From NCBI GenBank assembly GCA_002412965.1, contig DHWB01000011.1, positions 124,001 through 188,000 on the forward strand: DNA of 64,000 nucleotides, written 5' to 3'. A program made the position numbers and the translations under genes. A model generated the notes under the pieces. The model did no database searches. It was not told where the DNA came from and saw only the letters and a program-made list of their open reading frames with translations. Below are positions 9,229 through 17,540 of this stretch, piece after piece. Source of the stretch: Desulfomicrobium sp. UBA5193. GTDB lineage: Bacteria; Desulfobacterota; Desulfovibrionia; Desulfovibrionales; Desulfomicrobiaceae. How positions within the stretch are numbered: position 1 is the stretch's first letter; each line of letters starts with the position of its first letter.

Positions 9229-9857
9229 ATCTGCGTTACCGTTTTCTGGTCATCTTTGTTCTGCTGGCGGGCATGGGCGCATACATGAGTTTTCACCGCG
9301 ACCTGATCGTGCCCCTGGCCAGGCCCTTCGGTGAATTTCCGCCGGTTCACGCCGGGTGGCGCATGGTCGGGCAGTCTTCCTTAAGCGAAAATGTCATCAA
9401 GGTGCTCATGCCCACGAATTACCTGTCCCGACGCTACGTGGCCGAGGACGGCACCACTGTGGACATGTATCTGAGTTTCTTCGACGGCGGCCCGGATTCC
9501 GGCGGTATTCACTCACCCAAACACTGCATGCCTGGCAGCGGATGGTTCGAAATGTCCTCGGAACGCACGACTATGGAGTTGGGCGGAGAGACGGTCAAGC
9601 TTGTGCGGGCCGTGTACGCCATGGGCGAGCAACGGGAGCTGATCTACTATTGGTTCGACATGCGTGGCAAAACCATGTCTGACGAATATTCACTGAAACT
9701 GGCCGAGATAAAGGGCTCCATGTTCCACAACCGCCGGGATCAGAGTTTCATCCGCATCTCGGTCCAGGCCAGGGACAATGTGGAAGCGGCCCAAAAGCAG
9801 GTCGAGGATTTTCTGCGGGATTTCTTCCCGGTGATTCGGGAGTATTTGCCTCTATGA
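9225..9857 (+). CDS. epsI: EpsI family protein, exosortase-associated
   Basis: A 210-aa protein with an N-terminal membrane segment (RFLVIFVLLAGMGAYMSF) and a periplasmic domain. The conserved FFDGG, SPKHCMPGSGW and a ...YYWFDMRG... stretch are typical of EpsI proteins, which occur either as separate proteins or fused to the C-terminus of exosortases. Its exact job in glycan or protein processing is not established. I chose ATG 9225, which overlaps the exosortase stop (ATGA), rather than GTG 9219 two codons upstream. It is co-transcribed with exosortase A. Confidence 0.92.
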   Translation: MNLRYRFLVIFVLLAGMGAYMSFHRDLIVPLARPFGEFPPVHAGWRMVGQSSLSENVIKVLMPTNYLSRRYVAEDGTTVDMYLSFFDGGPDSGGIHSPKHCMPGSGWFEMSSERTTMELGGETVKLVRAVYAMGEQRELIYYWFDMRGKTMSDEYSLKLAEIKGSMFHNRRDQSFIRISVQARDNVEAAQKQVEDFLRDFFPVIREYLPL

Positions 9858-9905
9858 TGGTGGACACTCTTTTCGTGCCAGTAAATATGTCTACCGAGGT
9901 GTGCC

Positions 9906-11309
9906 TTGTTGAGCAATCGTAGAATCGGAATTGAGTATATTGCAGTATTTTTTGTCGTTGCAGTCGGAATTTTCGCGCGATTATACGACATACACGCCAA
10001 TTTCGATGTCGATGAGATTTTTTCCGTCAAGCTTGCGACGAAAACCTTTTCCGAAGTCATCGCCGGTTCGCTGCAGGACAGGACGCACCCGTCACTGCAC
10101 AATATCCTGCTGCACTTCTGGCTGATGGCGTTCGGGGCGACGGAGGCTGCGGCGCGGTCGCTGAGCGTTCTTGCGTCTGTTTTTTTTCTGGTGTTCGCAT
10201 TTCTTTTTCTGCGGAAAATCTGCGACAAGTGGGTTGCCGTTGGAGTAACACTCATATTCGCCATCAGCCCGTACTTCGTGTTTTATGGGCAGCAGGCTAG
10301 GCCGTACGCATTGATCGCGCTTCTTTCCTGCGCCAATATCCTCTTTTTCCTCAACATCCTCGATAACCCGGCCTGCCGCAAACATCTTGCGGCCTGGGCA
10401 TGTTCATGCGCGCTGCTCCTTAATGCCCAGTACATGGGCGTTTTCCTGATCGGCTCTGAAATGCTCGTGGCCTGGCTCTATTTGCCAGGGCATCGTTGGC
10501 GCGTTAGTGCTTGGGGTGCGGCCGGGTGCGCGTTCGTCATCCCCTGGATCGCCTGGGCCATGGGCGCGAGCATCGCGGGCGGGGTCGATCCGATTCACCA
10601 GATCGATTGGCTGAAGGCGCCGACCCTGACCACAGTCCTCAGATTCTACGCATCATTTTTCGGGACAACGTGGTGGCTTTTCGAGCACATGTGGCTCATC
10701 GCCGCCATCCTGGCCTTTCTGGTGGCCATGTGCGCCTGGTCCTGCCTGCGGGAGCGCAGGGTTCCACCCGCGCATGTGCTGCTTGTGCTGGTGGGGGTAG
10801 CCTTTCCCGTCGCAGTGTTTGCCGTCTCCGTCCTTGGCCCCAAACCCATTTTCCTCGGCCGCCAGCTCATCGCCGCGGCCATCGCGGCCTTCGCCGGGCT
10901 GGGGGTTTGCTTTTCGCTGTATCGCAGGCCCGTCGCCATCGGATTTCTTGCTCTGGTGGCCGTTTGGATACTCCGGGGCGTCCCGGAGAGTTATCGCCTC
11001 GCAGCGGAGCGGCCGCCCTGGAAGGAGATGGCGCAGTTCATCGATGCAACCTATGGGTCACGAGAGCTTCTCGCCGATGAAAACTGGGTCAGGAATTCCG
11101 TAGAGTTCTATCGGCAGGGTGGGTCGGTGAGGAAAGTGGGCGATCTGTCGGAACTGAAAGAGGGTACGATCTTTTTGTGCCGCAGGAGCAAGTGCCCGGA
11201 GATGGACGCGGAGGCGCTGGGGATGGTCATCGTCGAAAGGAAGTCGATGGAGTGGCGTGGGGAGTTTTGGGGCGACAATCTGCTGCTTTTTGAACTGCGA
11301 AGGCGTTGA
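9906..11309 (+). CDS. GT39-type membrane glycosyltransferase
   Basis: A 467-aa polytopic protein with about ten membrane segments. The N-terminal loop HANFDVDEIFSVKL holds the acidic pair of GT-C fold enzymes (the FDVDE motif), and DRTHPSLHNILLHFW matches the conserved 'HPPLYY'-like motif of the PMT/ArnT family. These enzymes use polyprenyl-phosphate sugars on the periplasmic side, which agrees with the dolichyl-phosphate-sugar synthase-like GT2-GtrA gene just downstream. The start is TTG at 9906 (or 9909) behind a GAGGTG sequence. The two genes probably form a donor/transferase pair; this is inferred from context. Confidence 0.85.
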   Translation: MLSNRRIGIEYIAVFFVVAVGIFARLYDIHANFDVDEIFSVKLATKTFSEVIAGSLQDRTHPSLHNILLHFWLMAFGATEAAARSLSVLASVFFLVFAFLFLRKICDKWVAVGVTLIFAISPYFVFYGQQARPYALIALLSCANILFFLNILDNPACRKHLAAWACSCALLLNAQYMGVFLIGSEMLVAWLYLPGHRWRVSAWGAAGCAFVIPWIAWAMGASIAGGVDPIHQIDWLKAPTLTTVLRFYASFFGTTWWLFEHMWLIAAILAFLVAMCAWSCLRERRVPPAHVLLVLVGVAFPVAVFAVSVLGPKPIFLGRQLIAAAIAAFAGLGVCFSLYRRPVAIGFLALVAVWILRGVPESYRLAAERPPWKEMAQFIDATYGSRELLADENWVRNSVEFYRQGGSVRKVGDLSELKEGTIFLCRRSKCPEMDAEALGMVIVERKSMEWRGEFWGDNLLLFELRRR

Positions 11310-11320
11310 GGAGGATTTGC

Positions 11321-12472
11321 ATGGGTTCGAATCGGAAACGGATGTGCATCGTGCTCCCGACCTTCAACGAGAGCGAGAACCTGAAGGTCCTGCTGCCGCA
11401 GATTTTCCAGGAGGCCGACCGCATCACCTCCCATGAACTGCACGTCCTGGTCGTGGACGACAACTCCCCGGACGGGACCGCGGACACCGTGCGCGGACTG
11501 ATGGACCGCTTTGCAGGCCTGCACCTGCTCAGCGGCGAGAAGCAGGGCCTGGGCGAGGCCTACAAGCGCGGCATGGCCCACGCGCTTGAGCATCTGGCTC
11601 CGGACCTCATTATGCAGATGGACGCGGACCTGCAGCATTCCCCAAGCCTCATCCCACTGTTCGTGAGCCTTGCCGAGAACGGGTTTTCCCTGGTCATCGG
11701 ATCCCGGTTCGTGCTGGGCGGGAGCACGCCCGACTTCTCATTCAAGAGGAAGATGCTGAGCCGCGTGGGCAACTGGATGCTGCGCTTCCTGGGCGGCATG
11801 CCGCCCATCCGGGACTGCACGTCGGGCTTTCGCTGCATCCAGGCCGATCTTCTCAGGCAATGCGACCTGTCGCAGCTTTCGACCCGAGGCTATTCCTTCC
11901 AGTCCTCGCTGCTCTTCGAACTCATCCGCAACGGCGCCCGCGTCATCGAGGTGCCCATCACTTTCGCGGACCGCAGGATAGGCGAGTCCAAATTGTCCCT
12001 GGAGGATCAGGTCGAGTTTCTGCTCAATGTCTTCCGCATCCGTTTCCGCAAATCCGAGGAGTTCATCAAATTCCTGCTGGTCGGGGCGAGCGGGGTGGCG
12101 GTCAATCTGGGCTTCTATGTCCTTTTTTCAAGAGGCATGGGCCTGCCCCTGGAAGTGGCTTCTCCCATCGCCATCGAGATCTCGATCATTTCCAACTTTC
12201 TGCTCAACAACGCCTTCACCTTCGGCAAGCGTGCTTCCGCAAACGGACTCAAAAAGAGGTTCCTGCGCTTCCACCTGGTCGCAGGGGCGGCGGGGGTGGT
12301 CAACTTTTCGGTCCTGCTCCTGCTGGCCAAAAGCTTCGGCATGTGGGACATCGCGGCCAACCTGGCCGGCATCGCCTGCGCCACCCTGGTCAACTATGTC
12401 CTGAACTCGCGCTGGACCTGGAAGGAGCTGGAAGAGAAAGGAGCGTTCGCCATTGATCGGGTGAAGGATTAG
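11321..12472 (+). CDS. Polyprenyl-phosphate sugar synthase (GT2) fused to GtrA domain
   Basis: A 383-aa fusion. Residues 1-235 form a DPM1-like GT2 domain: CIVLPTFNESENL, VVDDNSPDGTAD, QMDADLQHSP (DxD) and GSRFVLGG. Residues about 245-375 form a four-helix GtrA domain (FLLVGASGVAVNLGFYVLF, then NFLLNNAFTFG). The protein should load a sugar onto undecaprenyl phosphate, and the GtrA part is thought to help flip it. ATG 11321 with GAGGAGG 6 bases upstream is preferred over a TTG five codons earlier. It would supply the GT39-type protein upstream. A large palindrome follows directly. Confidence 0.92.
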   Translation: MGSNRKRMCIVLPTFNESENLKVLLPQIFQEADRITSHELHVLVVDDNSPDGTADTVRGLMDRFAGLHLLSGEKQGLGEAYKRGMAHALEHLAPDLIMQMDADLQHSPSLIPLFVSLAENGFSLVIGSRFVLGGSTPDFSFKRKMLSRVGNWMLRFLGGMPPIRDCTSGFRCIQADLLRQCDLSQLSTRGYSFQSSLLFELIRNGARVIEVPITFADRRIGESKLSLEDQVEFLLNVFRIRFRKSEEFIKFLLVGASGVAVNLGFYVLFSRGMGLPLEVASPIAIEISIISNFLLNNAFTFGKRASANGLKKRFLRFHLVAGAAGVVNFSVLLLLAKSFGMWDIAANLAGIACATLVNYVLNSRWTWKELEEKGAFAIDRVKD

Positions 12473-12596
12473 GAGACCGCTGAAAAATCCGTTCTGGACT
12501 GCGTTGCTCGCCGATTTTGCCGGGCTTATGTAGTCGGCTACACCGCGCCCTCTAAAATCGGCTCGCTCCTTGCCAGAACGGTTTTTGAACGGCCTC
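12473..12596. repeat. Large imperfect palindrome (about 120 bp)
   Basis: Read against its own reverse complement, the segment matches over nearly its whole length. The outer arms are AAAAATCCGTTCTGG and CCAGAACGGTTTTTG, then GCTCGCCGATTTT against AAAATCGGCTCGC, and a centre of TGTAGTCGGCTACA. It starts at the stop codon of the GT2-GtrA gene, so it could form a very long hairpin that ends transcription, or be a dispersed palindromic repeat. Only one copy was seen in this window. Confidence 0.75.
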
Positions 12597-12704
12597 AGTC
12601 AGGATTTTCGAAAAAACATCCTGATCCAACGCTATTTTCTTCATAATTTCAAACTATTATCCTCTCTTTTTCTGTAAGACCCCCATCTTTTCTTCATTCA
12701 GGGG
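12597..12704. other. Short AT-rich spacer before the intron
   Basis: About 100 bases with no open frame between the palindrome and the intron. It has pyrimidine-rich tracts (CCTCTCTTTTTC) and would contain the intron-binding sequences of the 5' exon, which I could not assign. Confidence 0.3.
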
Positions 12705-14036
12705 GCGCGGGAGACCCAAGGGTCAGATCGAAAGCGCCGGTAAAAGCCGGCAGAGCGCAGGAGGTGCAAGTCCTCTACAAGGTAAAGGTTAGCGACCAGC
12801 CATGGCCCCGAGTCATGCGTCGGCCACTCGTGAGGGTGGCGGCGAAGCGTTGACAGGGGGCGTGCAGGCCAGGCGATCGAGCTCCGAAATCACCCATTTT
12901 GGGTCGCCGACCTTGTGATTTGATGGGGAAGGCCGCACGAGGAGTCGCGCTATCGCAAGCGACGCATCGGACCCACGGAGTCAAAGAACCAGGGCATGTA
13001 CGCAAGCTCTCTGCACGGAAACCGGGAGATCCCGGGTGTGACCGATCCCATCCATGGATCGGTCCGGTCGGAAAAGGCCGGTGGCTGTACTCCGGCATGT
13101 ACGCACTCGGGAAGTCGGACACGGGAATAGTATCGATGAAGCGGATGAACAAGGATGCACAACCAATGAAAGTCGGCCAACCATCGGCGGAATTCGTGGA
13201 GAAAAGGCCCGTGGCCAAGGGGAATTCTGGACAGGCGACCGCGAGCGGTACGCAGGGACCGTCATCAGCGTCGAGCGGACTGGACAGGATACGGGAGGCA
13301 GCGAGAAAGGACTCGAAGCAAAAGTTTACCAATCTGTTGCATCACATGGATTCGGATCTGCTCCGACAGGCGTACCTCTGTCTCAGACGAGATGCGGCCT
13401 CCGGGGTGGATGGGGTGACGTGGGCGGAGTACGGCGAGGGGCTGGATGAGCGTCTGGTCGACCTCCGGGATCGCATCCACAGCGGCCGCTATCGGGCCAA
13501 ATCGAGCAAGAGGGTCTGGATTCCCAAGCCCGATGGTCGGCAGCGTCCACTTGGCGTGGCCGCAGTGGAAGATAAGGTCGTCCAGCAAGCACTGGTGCTG
13601 ATCCTCCAAGAGATTTACGAGGAGGACTTTCTCGGCTTCAGCTACGGGTTTCGCCCAGGCCGAAATCAGCACAACGCTCTGGACGCGGTCTATGTGGCGA
13701 TCACGCAGCGGAAGGTGAGTTGGGTGCTGGACGCGGATATCCGCAGCTTCTTCGATACAATTATTATGGTGCCCCTGGAAATCGCAAGGCCCTGGATAGC
13801 TTCCGGACGCAGATAAGCCATGCCTGGATATATGCGCTTCGTAGAAGGAGTCAAAAAGGAAGAAGTCTAACATGGAAAAGCTTCCAAAAATGGATGAAAA
13901 CTTGGATACTGACTGCAAAAATAATCCACCCATTTCCAAATCAACGTCTTTGCGTCTGACCTGAGGCAGGAGCCCGGTGCGGTAGTCCCGCACGCCGGGA
14001 TCTGTGCGGGGGGTGCCGGGTAACCGGCATCCCTAC
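12705..14036 (+). mobile_element. Group II intron, internally deleted
   Basis: Structured RNA surrounds a maturase gene remnant. The likely 5' end is GCGCGGGAGACCC near 12705 (the consensus is GUGYG). Domain V is seen at about 13970-14004: GAGCCCGGTGCGG, a tetraloop-like GTAG, CCGCACGCCGGG, then ATCTG. Domain VI follows (GGGGGTGCCGGG / ACCGGCATCCC with an unpaired A), and the 3' end is near CCCTAC at 14036. The encoded reverse transcriptase lacks most of its catalytic core through an out-of-frame deletion, so the intron cannot move by itself. Its RNA ends look intact, so splicing with a maturase supplied from elsewhere is possible. Exact ends are estimates. Confidence 0.85.
13136..13959 (+). 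pseudogene. Group II intron reverse transcriptase/maturase (LtrA-like), internal deletion
   Basis: The 5' part reads from ATG 13136 as a normal intron-encoded RT: SGVDGVTWAEY, KSSKRVWIPKPDGRQRPLG, QEIYEEDFLGFSYGFRPG and VLDADIRSFFDTI, which holds the first catalytic Asp. Directly after DTI the frame is lost at about 13769. A second frame continues with NYYGAPGNRKALDSFRTQ, ALRRRSQKG and HPFPNQRL, the normal C-terminal end of these proteins. RT blocks 4-7, including the YADD-type motif, and most of the maturase domain X are therefore missing, judged against the usual length of about 420-470 residues. This is one clean deletion rather than scattered decay. Confidence 0.88.
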
Positions 14037-14248
14037 CTCGACTCGTTTTGACTTACCTTTCCGGATAAGCCTTTAATTTCAAATGCCCCGCCCCTTTTTC
14101 CATAGTGCAGAGCGCGTGGCGTATGCCTGGCCTGACAAAAGGATTTGCCCGGAATCGTGATTTCCACTAAAAGTGCGCGCAGGCCAATGTGCTGTTGATC
14201 CGGCACCTTCCCGTTCAACGCTTCACTTCACCCCCTAGATGAGGAACC
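14037..14248. other. Intergenic spacer downstream of the intron
   Basis: About 210 bases of 3' exon side sequence without a convincing open frame. A ribosome binding site (GATGAGGAA) for the next gene sits at its end. No promoter motif stands out. Confidence 0.3.
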
Positions 14249-14497
14249 ATGTCCGACAAGAAGCCAGCCCCACCCCAGGTCAGTCCCTATCTCTTCCCCA
14301 TAGGCCTCTTCTGCTTCGGCCTGTGGTTCTTTTTCGACGGCTGGATCAGCACCAATCCGGACATGCAGGAGCACCTCATGTTCAACCGGATAGGCAGCGC
14401 CATCCTGCTCCCTTGGGCGGCGATCGATTTCTTCCGCACGCACAGGAGCGAGAAGGAATACAAGGCGCGCAAGCAGGCTCCCGAGTCCGACGCATGA
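14249..14497 (+). CDS. Small hypothetical membrane protein
   Basis: An 82-aa protein with a hydrophobic stretch near residues 14-31 (YLFPIGLFCFGLWFFFDGW), a weaker second one (about 47-60) and a charged C-terminus (HRSEKEYKARK). ATG 14249 follows a GAGGAA site. It is separated by only 7 bases from the CPBP protease gene and is probably co-transcribed with it. I do not recognise the family; the location suggests a link to the exosortase locus. Length and composition support a real gene. Confidence 0.65.
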   Translation: MSDKKPAPPQVSPYLFPIGLFCFGLWFFFDGWISTNPDMQEHLMFNRIGSAILLPWAAIDFFRTHRSEKEYKARKQAPESDA

Positions 14498-14504
14498 CGC
14501 TGCC

Positions 14505-15191
14505 ATGCTGACCAATCGCCAACTTCTTCTTCCCTACATCCTGCCCTACATGGCCTATGTGGCCATCGCGTCCTTGCCCGCAGATATTCTCTCCCGCGAA
14601 GTCAATTACGGGCTGCGCCTGGCCGTGGTGACCGCGCTGCTCCTGTGGGCCCGGCGCTGGTACTGTTCCTTGACAGGGCCGGGCTCACCCCTGGTCTCCG
14701 TCTGTTGCGGGGCCGCCGCGGGAGTGGCGGGCGCGGGGCTGTGGGTCGTGCTGCTGGCTCCTTTTGTCGAGGCCGAAGCGCCTGCTGGCTGGTCCGGACT
14801 GTCCTTTGCGCTGCGCCTGGTCGCCGCCGGGCTCCTGGTGCCCGTGTTCGAGGAGCTGATGATGCGGGGCTATGTGTTCCGCCTGGCCCTGCAGTGGGAC
14901 AAGGAAAGGGGCAAGGGTACGGGGCAGGCCTTCCAGGCAGCCCTGGACGAGCGTTCTTTGGATGAAGTGAAGCCGGGAGAATGGTCGTGGGCCGCGGTGG
15001 GCATTTCCACCCTGGTCTTCACCGCTGGGCACGGCATGCCCGAATGGCCCGCCTCCATCGCCTATGGTCTGCTCATGTGTGCCTTGTGGGCCTGGCGCAA
15101 GGACCTTGTCTCCTGTATCGCGGCCCACGCCACCACCAACATCGTCCTGGCCGTCTATGTGCTCAGGACCGGCAATTGGCAGTATTGGTGA
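14505..15191 (+). CDS. CPBP intramembrane metalloprotease, exosortase-linked type
   Basis: A 228-aa membrane protein of the CAAX protease/bacteriocin-processing (CPBP) family. The motifs are EELMMR (116-121, Glu-Glu-x-x-x-Arg), FTAGH (His176) and IAAHATTN (His208), which together form the metal site inside the membrane. A family of CAAX protease-related proteins is known to co-occur with exosortase/PEP-CTERM systems, and the position between exosortase A and PrsK fits. The substrate is unknown. It starts 7 bases after the 82-aa gene. Confidence 0.88.
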   Translation: MLTNRQLLLPYILPYMAYVAIASLPADILSREVNYGLRLAVVTALLLWARRWYCSLTGPGSPLVSVCCGAAAGVAGAGLWVVLLAPFVEAEAPAGWSGLSFALRLVAAGLLVPVFEELMMRGYVFRLALQWDKERGKGTGQAFQAALDERSLDEVKPGEWSWAAVGISTLVFTAGHGMPEWPASIAYGLLMCALWAWRKDLVSCIAAHATTNIVLAVYVLRTGNWQYW

Positions 15192-15214
15192 GTGCGGAGT
15201 GACGCATCACTCCA

Positions 15215-15271
15215 GTCATTGCGTGGCTGAAAGCCGCGGCAATCCATGCCTTTCGTTGCGCTCGCAATGAC
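15215..15271. repeat. TCATTGCG-type palindromic repeat
   Basis: CAGTCATTGCG at the left and CGCAATGACG at the right form an inverted repeat of about 57 bp in the spacer between the protease and prsK genes. TCATTGCGAGCG-type palindromes are common dispersed repeats in many bacterial genomes. It may also form a hairpin in the transcript; no U-tract follows. Confidence 0.5.
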
Positions 15272-15313
15272 GTCTGCCGTGTCATCTTCGTTTGACCGGG
15301 AAGTGTGTCTGCA

Positions 15314-15361
15314 GGTATGGACGTTGCGTGTCGTGAACGTTCTTCTTCACATACCTGCAGC
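15314..15361. promoter_or_regulatory. Perfect 11-bp inverted repeat upstream of prsK
   Basis: CTGCAGGTATG and CATACCTGCAG are exact reverse complements separated by about 26 bases and end about 20 bases before the prsK start. It could be an operator for a dimeric regulator or an mRNA hairpin near the ribosome binding region. The function is inferred from position only. Confidence 0.4.
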
Positions 15362-15379
15362 TCGGAACGCAATCGGACC

Positions 15380-17434
15380 ATGATCACTCCCATCCTCTCC
15401 ACCCTCATGACCCTGGCCGCCATCTGCGTGGCCCTCGGGTTTTCCGTACGCATGGCCCTTGGCGTGTTGCGGCGGGAGCGCACCCGGGCAACGGGGGCTC
15501 TGGCCGTGGGGCTGGCTTTGGCCGTCGGTCTGGAGGCGCTGGACCTGGCGGCACTGCTGGACCCCGGAGGAATTGAAACCTGGCGTGTGGCCGCGCTGTT
15601 GGTGGAGGGAGCCTTGGGTCCGGCCTGGGTCGTGTTCACCGCCCTTTTCGCCCGTGACTACGAGGAGGGCAGGCTGCCCTGGACCCAGCGTGTCCTGATC
15701 GGCTTTTCCTTCCTCATGCTGCCCTGGGCTGCGTATCTGGCCGCGCAGGGAGCCTACTACGCGCCGGATTTCGCCACGGAGCAGCTCCTGTTTCTGCTCC
15801 CCGGCGGCTTTTATTTCTACATCGGCTTTACCCTGTGCTGCGTGGCCGCCCTGTTCAACATCGAGGCGACCTTGGCCGGGGCCGTGCATTTCAGGCGCTG
15901 GAAGATCAAGTTCGTGCTCATGGGCGCGGTGAGCATTTTGGCGGCCTTGCTGCTCTACTACAGCCAGGGCCTTCTGTACCGCTCCATCGACATGAGTCTG
16001 GCCTGGCTGCGCTCCCTGGCCCTGTTCCTGGGCGCGGGAATGATGTGGTTCTCGGACCTGCGGCGTGGCCCGGAGGTGCGTATCAGCTTTTCCAGACGCC
16101 TGGCCTTCAAGTCCGTGGTCCTGGTCGTGGCGGGGCTCTATCTGGTCGGCCTGGGGCTGCTCGGGGAGGGGGCCCGCCTGTTCGGCGACGAGCTGGGCCG
16201 GGCCGTGCTGCTCGGCGTCAGCTTCCTGGCGGGGATCGGTTTGCTCATTCTCTTCCTGTCGGACAAATTGCGTCGCAGAATCCGTCTTTTCCTGCAGCAG
16301 CATTTTTACGGAGAAAAATACGACTATCGCATCCAGTGGGTGCAGTTCACCAGGCATCTGGAGTCGGCCCGCAGTCAGAGCGAATTGCATCAGGCGGCGC
16401 TGTCGGCCTGTTGCGAGACTTTCGGCATCGTCGGCGCGGGACTCTTTCTCTTCGACCACAACCGCAAGACGTATCTCCCTGTCAGCCTTGTGGAAATGGA
16501 TCCCCGCGAGGAGGGGTTCATTGAAGATTCTCGCCTGATCCGCGCTCTGACGGACAAGCGCTCCGTGTTGCGGGTGGCCGAGCTGGATGACCCCTCGCCC
16601 TGGCTCGTCGAGGCGGGCTTCGCTCTCCCCATCTTTCGCGACGACGGCTTGGACGGGTTCGTGCTGCTGGGCCCCCCCATAAACCGCCGCGAGGAATACG
16701 ACGAGGAGGATTTCGAGCTCATGGACACCATGGCCCGGCACATCTCCTCTGCCATTTTGAACCTGCGCCTCCTGGACCAGCTGGCCCGTTCCCGGGACAT
16801 GGAGATCATGGGCAAGGTCTCGGCCTTTGTGCTGCATGACCTCAAGAACCATGTCTACACCCTCTCGCTCATGGTCGAGAATGCGCGCAAGTTCATAGGC
16901 AACCCCGAATTTCAGAAAGACATGGTTGATTCCCTGGGCAGCACCGTGGGCAAGATGAAAATCCTCATCGCGCAGCTCAAAGGGCTGCCCGACCGCCAGA
17001 CCCTGAAGCGGTCGAGCACTGGCCTCTTGAGCCTGGCCCGGGAAGCGACCCGGCTCCTGCGCCAGGAGCGGCTGACATTCGACGGCGACGACGCGCTGGT
17101 GACGGTGGACGCTGAGGAAATGGGAAAGGTGGTCCTGAATCTGTGTCTGAACGCCCTGGAGGCCTCGCCGGAAAACACCCCTGTGCATGTCACGACCGGA
17201 GTCGCTCCGGAACCGTTTCTGCGCGTTACGGACCAGGGCTCGGGCATAACCGAAGAGTTCCTCAAAAATGGTCTCTTCGAGCCCTTCAAATCCACCAAGG
17301 CCAAGGGCATGGGTATCGGCCTTTATCAGTGCAAGCAGATAGTGGAGGCCCATGGAGGGCGCATGGAAGTGCGCAGCGCGTCGGGCGAGGGGTCTGAGTT
17401 CACGGTGTGGCTGCCTGTGGGCGGGGAACGGTGA
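15380..17434 (+). CDS. prsK: XrtA/PEP-CTERM system histidine kinase PrsK
   Basis: A 684-aa sensor kinase taken from ATG 15380; the longer open frame starts inside the inverted repeat. The N-terminal 270 residues hold about eight membrane segments, followed by a GAF-like domain (about 310-465) and a kinase core. His486 in FVLHDLKNH is the phosphorylated residue. NLCLNALEASPEN is the N box, VTDQGSGI the G1 box and KGMGIGLYQCKQI the G2 box. Membrane-rich kinases of this shape pair with PrsR in exosortase A loci. It probably senses an envelope or polysaccharide cue and controls the system; the signal is unknown. prsR follows after 106 bases. Confidence 0.92.
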   Translation: MITPILSTLMTLAAICVALGFSVRMALGVLRRERTRATGALAVGLALAVGLEALDLAALLDPGGIETWRVAALLVEGALGPAWVVFTALFARDYEEGRLPWTQRVLIGFSFLMLPWAAYLAAQGAYYAPDFATEQLLFLLPGGFYFYIGFTLCCVAALFNIEATLAGAVHFRRWKIKFVLMGAVSILAALLLYYSQGLLYRSIDMSLAWLRSLALFLGAGMMWFSDLRRGPEVRISFSRRLAFKSVVLVVAGLYLVGLGLLGEGARLFGDELGRAVLLGVSFLAGIGLLILFLSDKLRRRIRLFLQQHFYGEKYDYRIQWVQFTRHLESARSQSELHQAALSACCETFGIVGAGLFLFDHNRKTYLPVSLVEMDPREEGFIEDSRLIRALTDKRSVLRVAELDDPSPWLVEAGFALPIFRDDGLDGFVLLGPPINRREEYDEEDFELMDTMARHISSAILNLRLLDQLARSRDMEIMGKVSAFVLHDLKNHVYTLSLMVENARKFIGNPEFQKDMVDSLGSTVGKMKILIAQLKGLPDRQTLKRSSTGLLSLAREATRLLRQERLTFDGDDALVTVDAEEMGKVVLNLCLNALEASPENTPVHVTTGVAPEPFLRVTDQGSGITEEFLKNGLFEPFKSTKAKGMGIGLYQCKQIVEAHGGRMEVRSASGEGSEFTVWLPVGGER

Positions 17435-17540
17435 GGGACTTATGGACAATACGACCGTAAGGACTTTTATGGACATGTTCAATTGGATGGCGCACGCTCA
17501 GCCGGCGTGATCGCCCTGCCTTCAAGAATCGAGGAAGATC

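Noticed and set aside
15347..17482. A 711-codon open frame on the minus strand
   Set aside because: It is antisense to PrsK. The translation is rich in Gln, His, Arg and Gly and lacks motifs, as expected for a GC-rich shadow frame.
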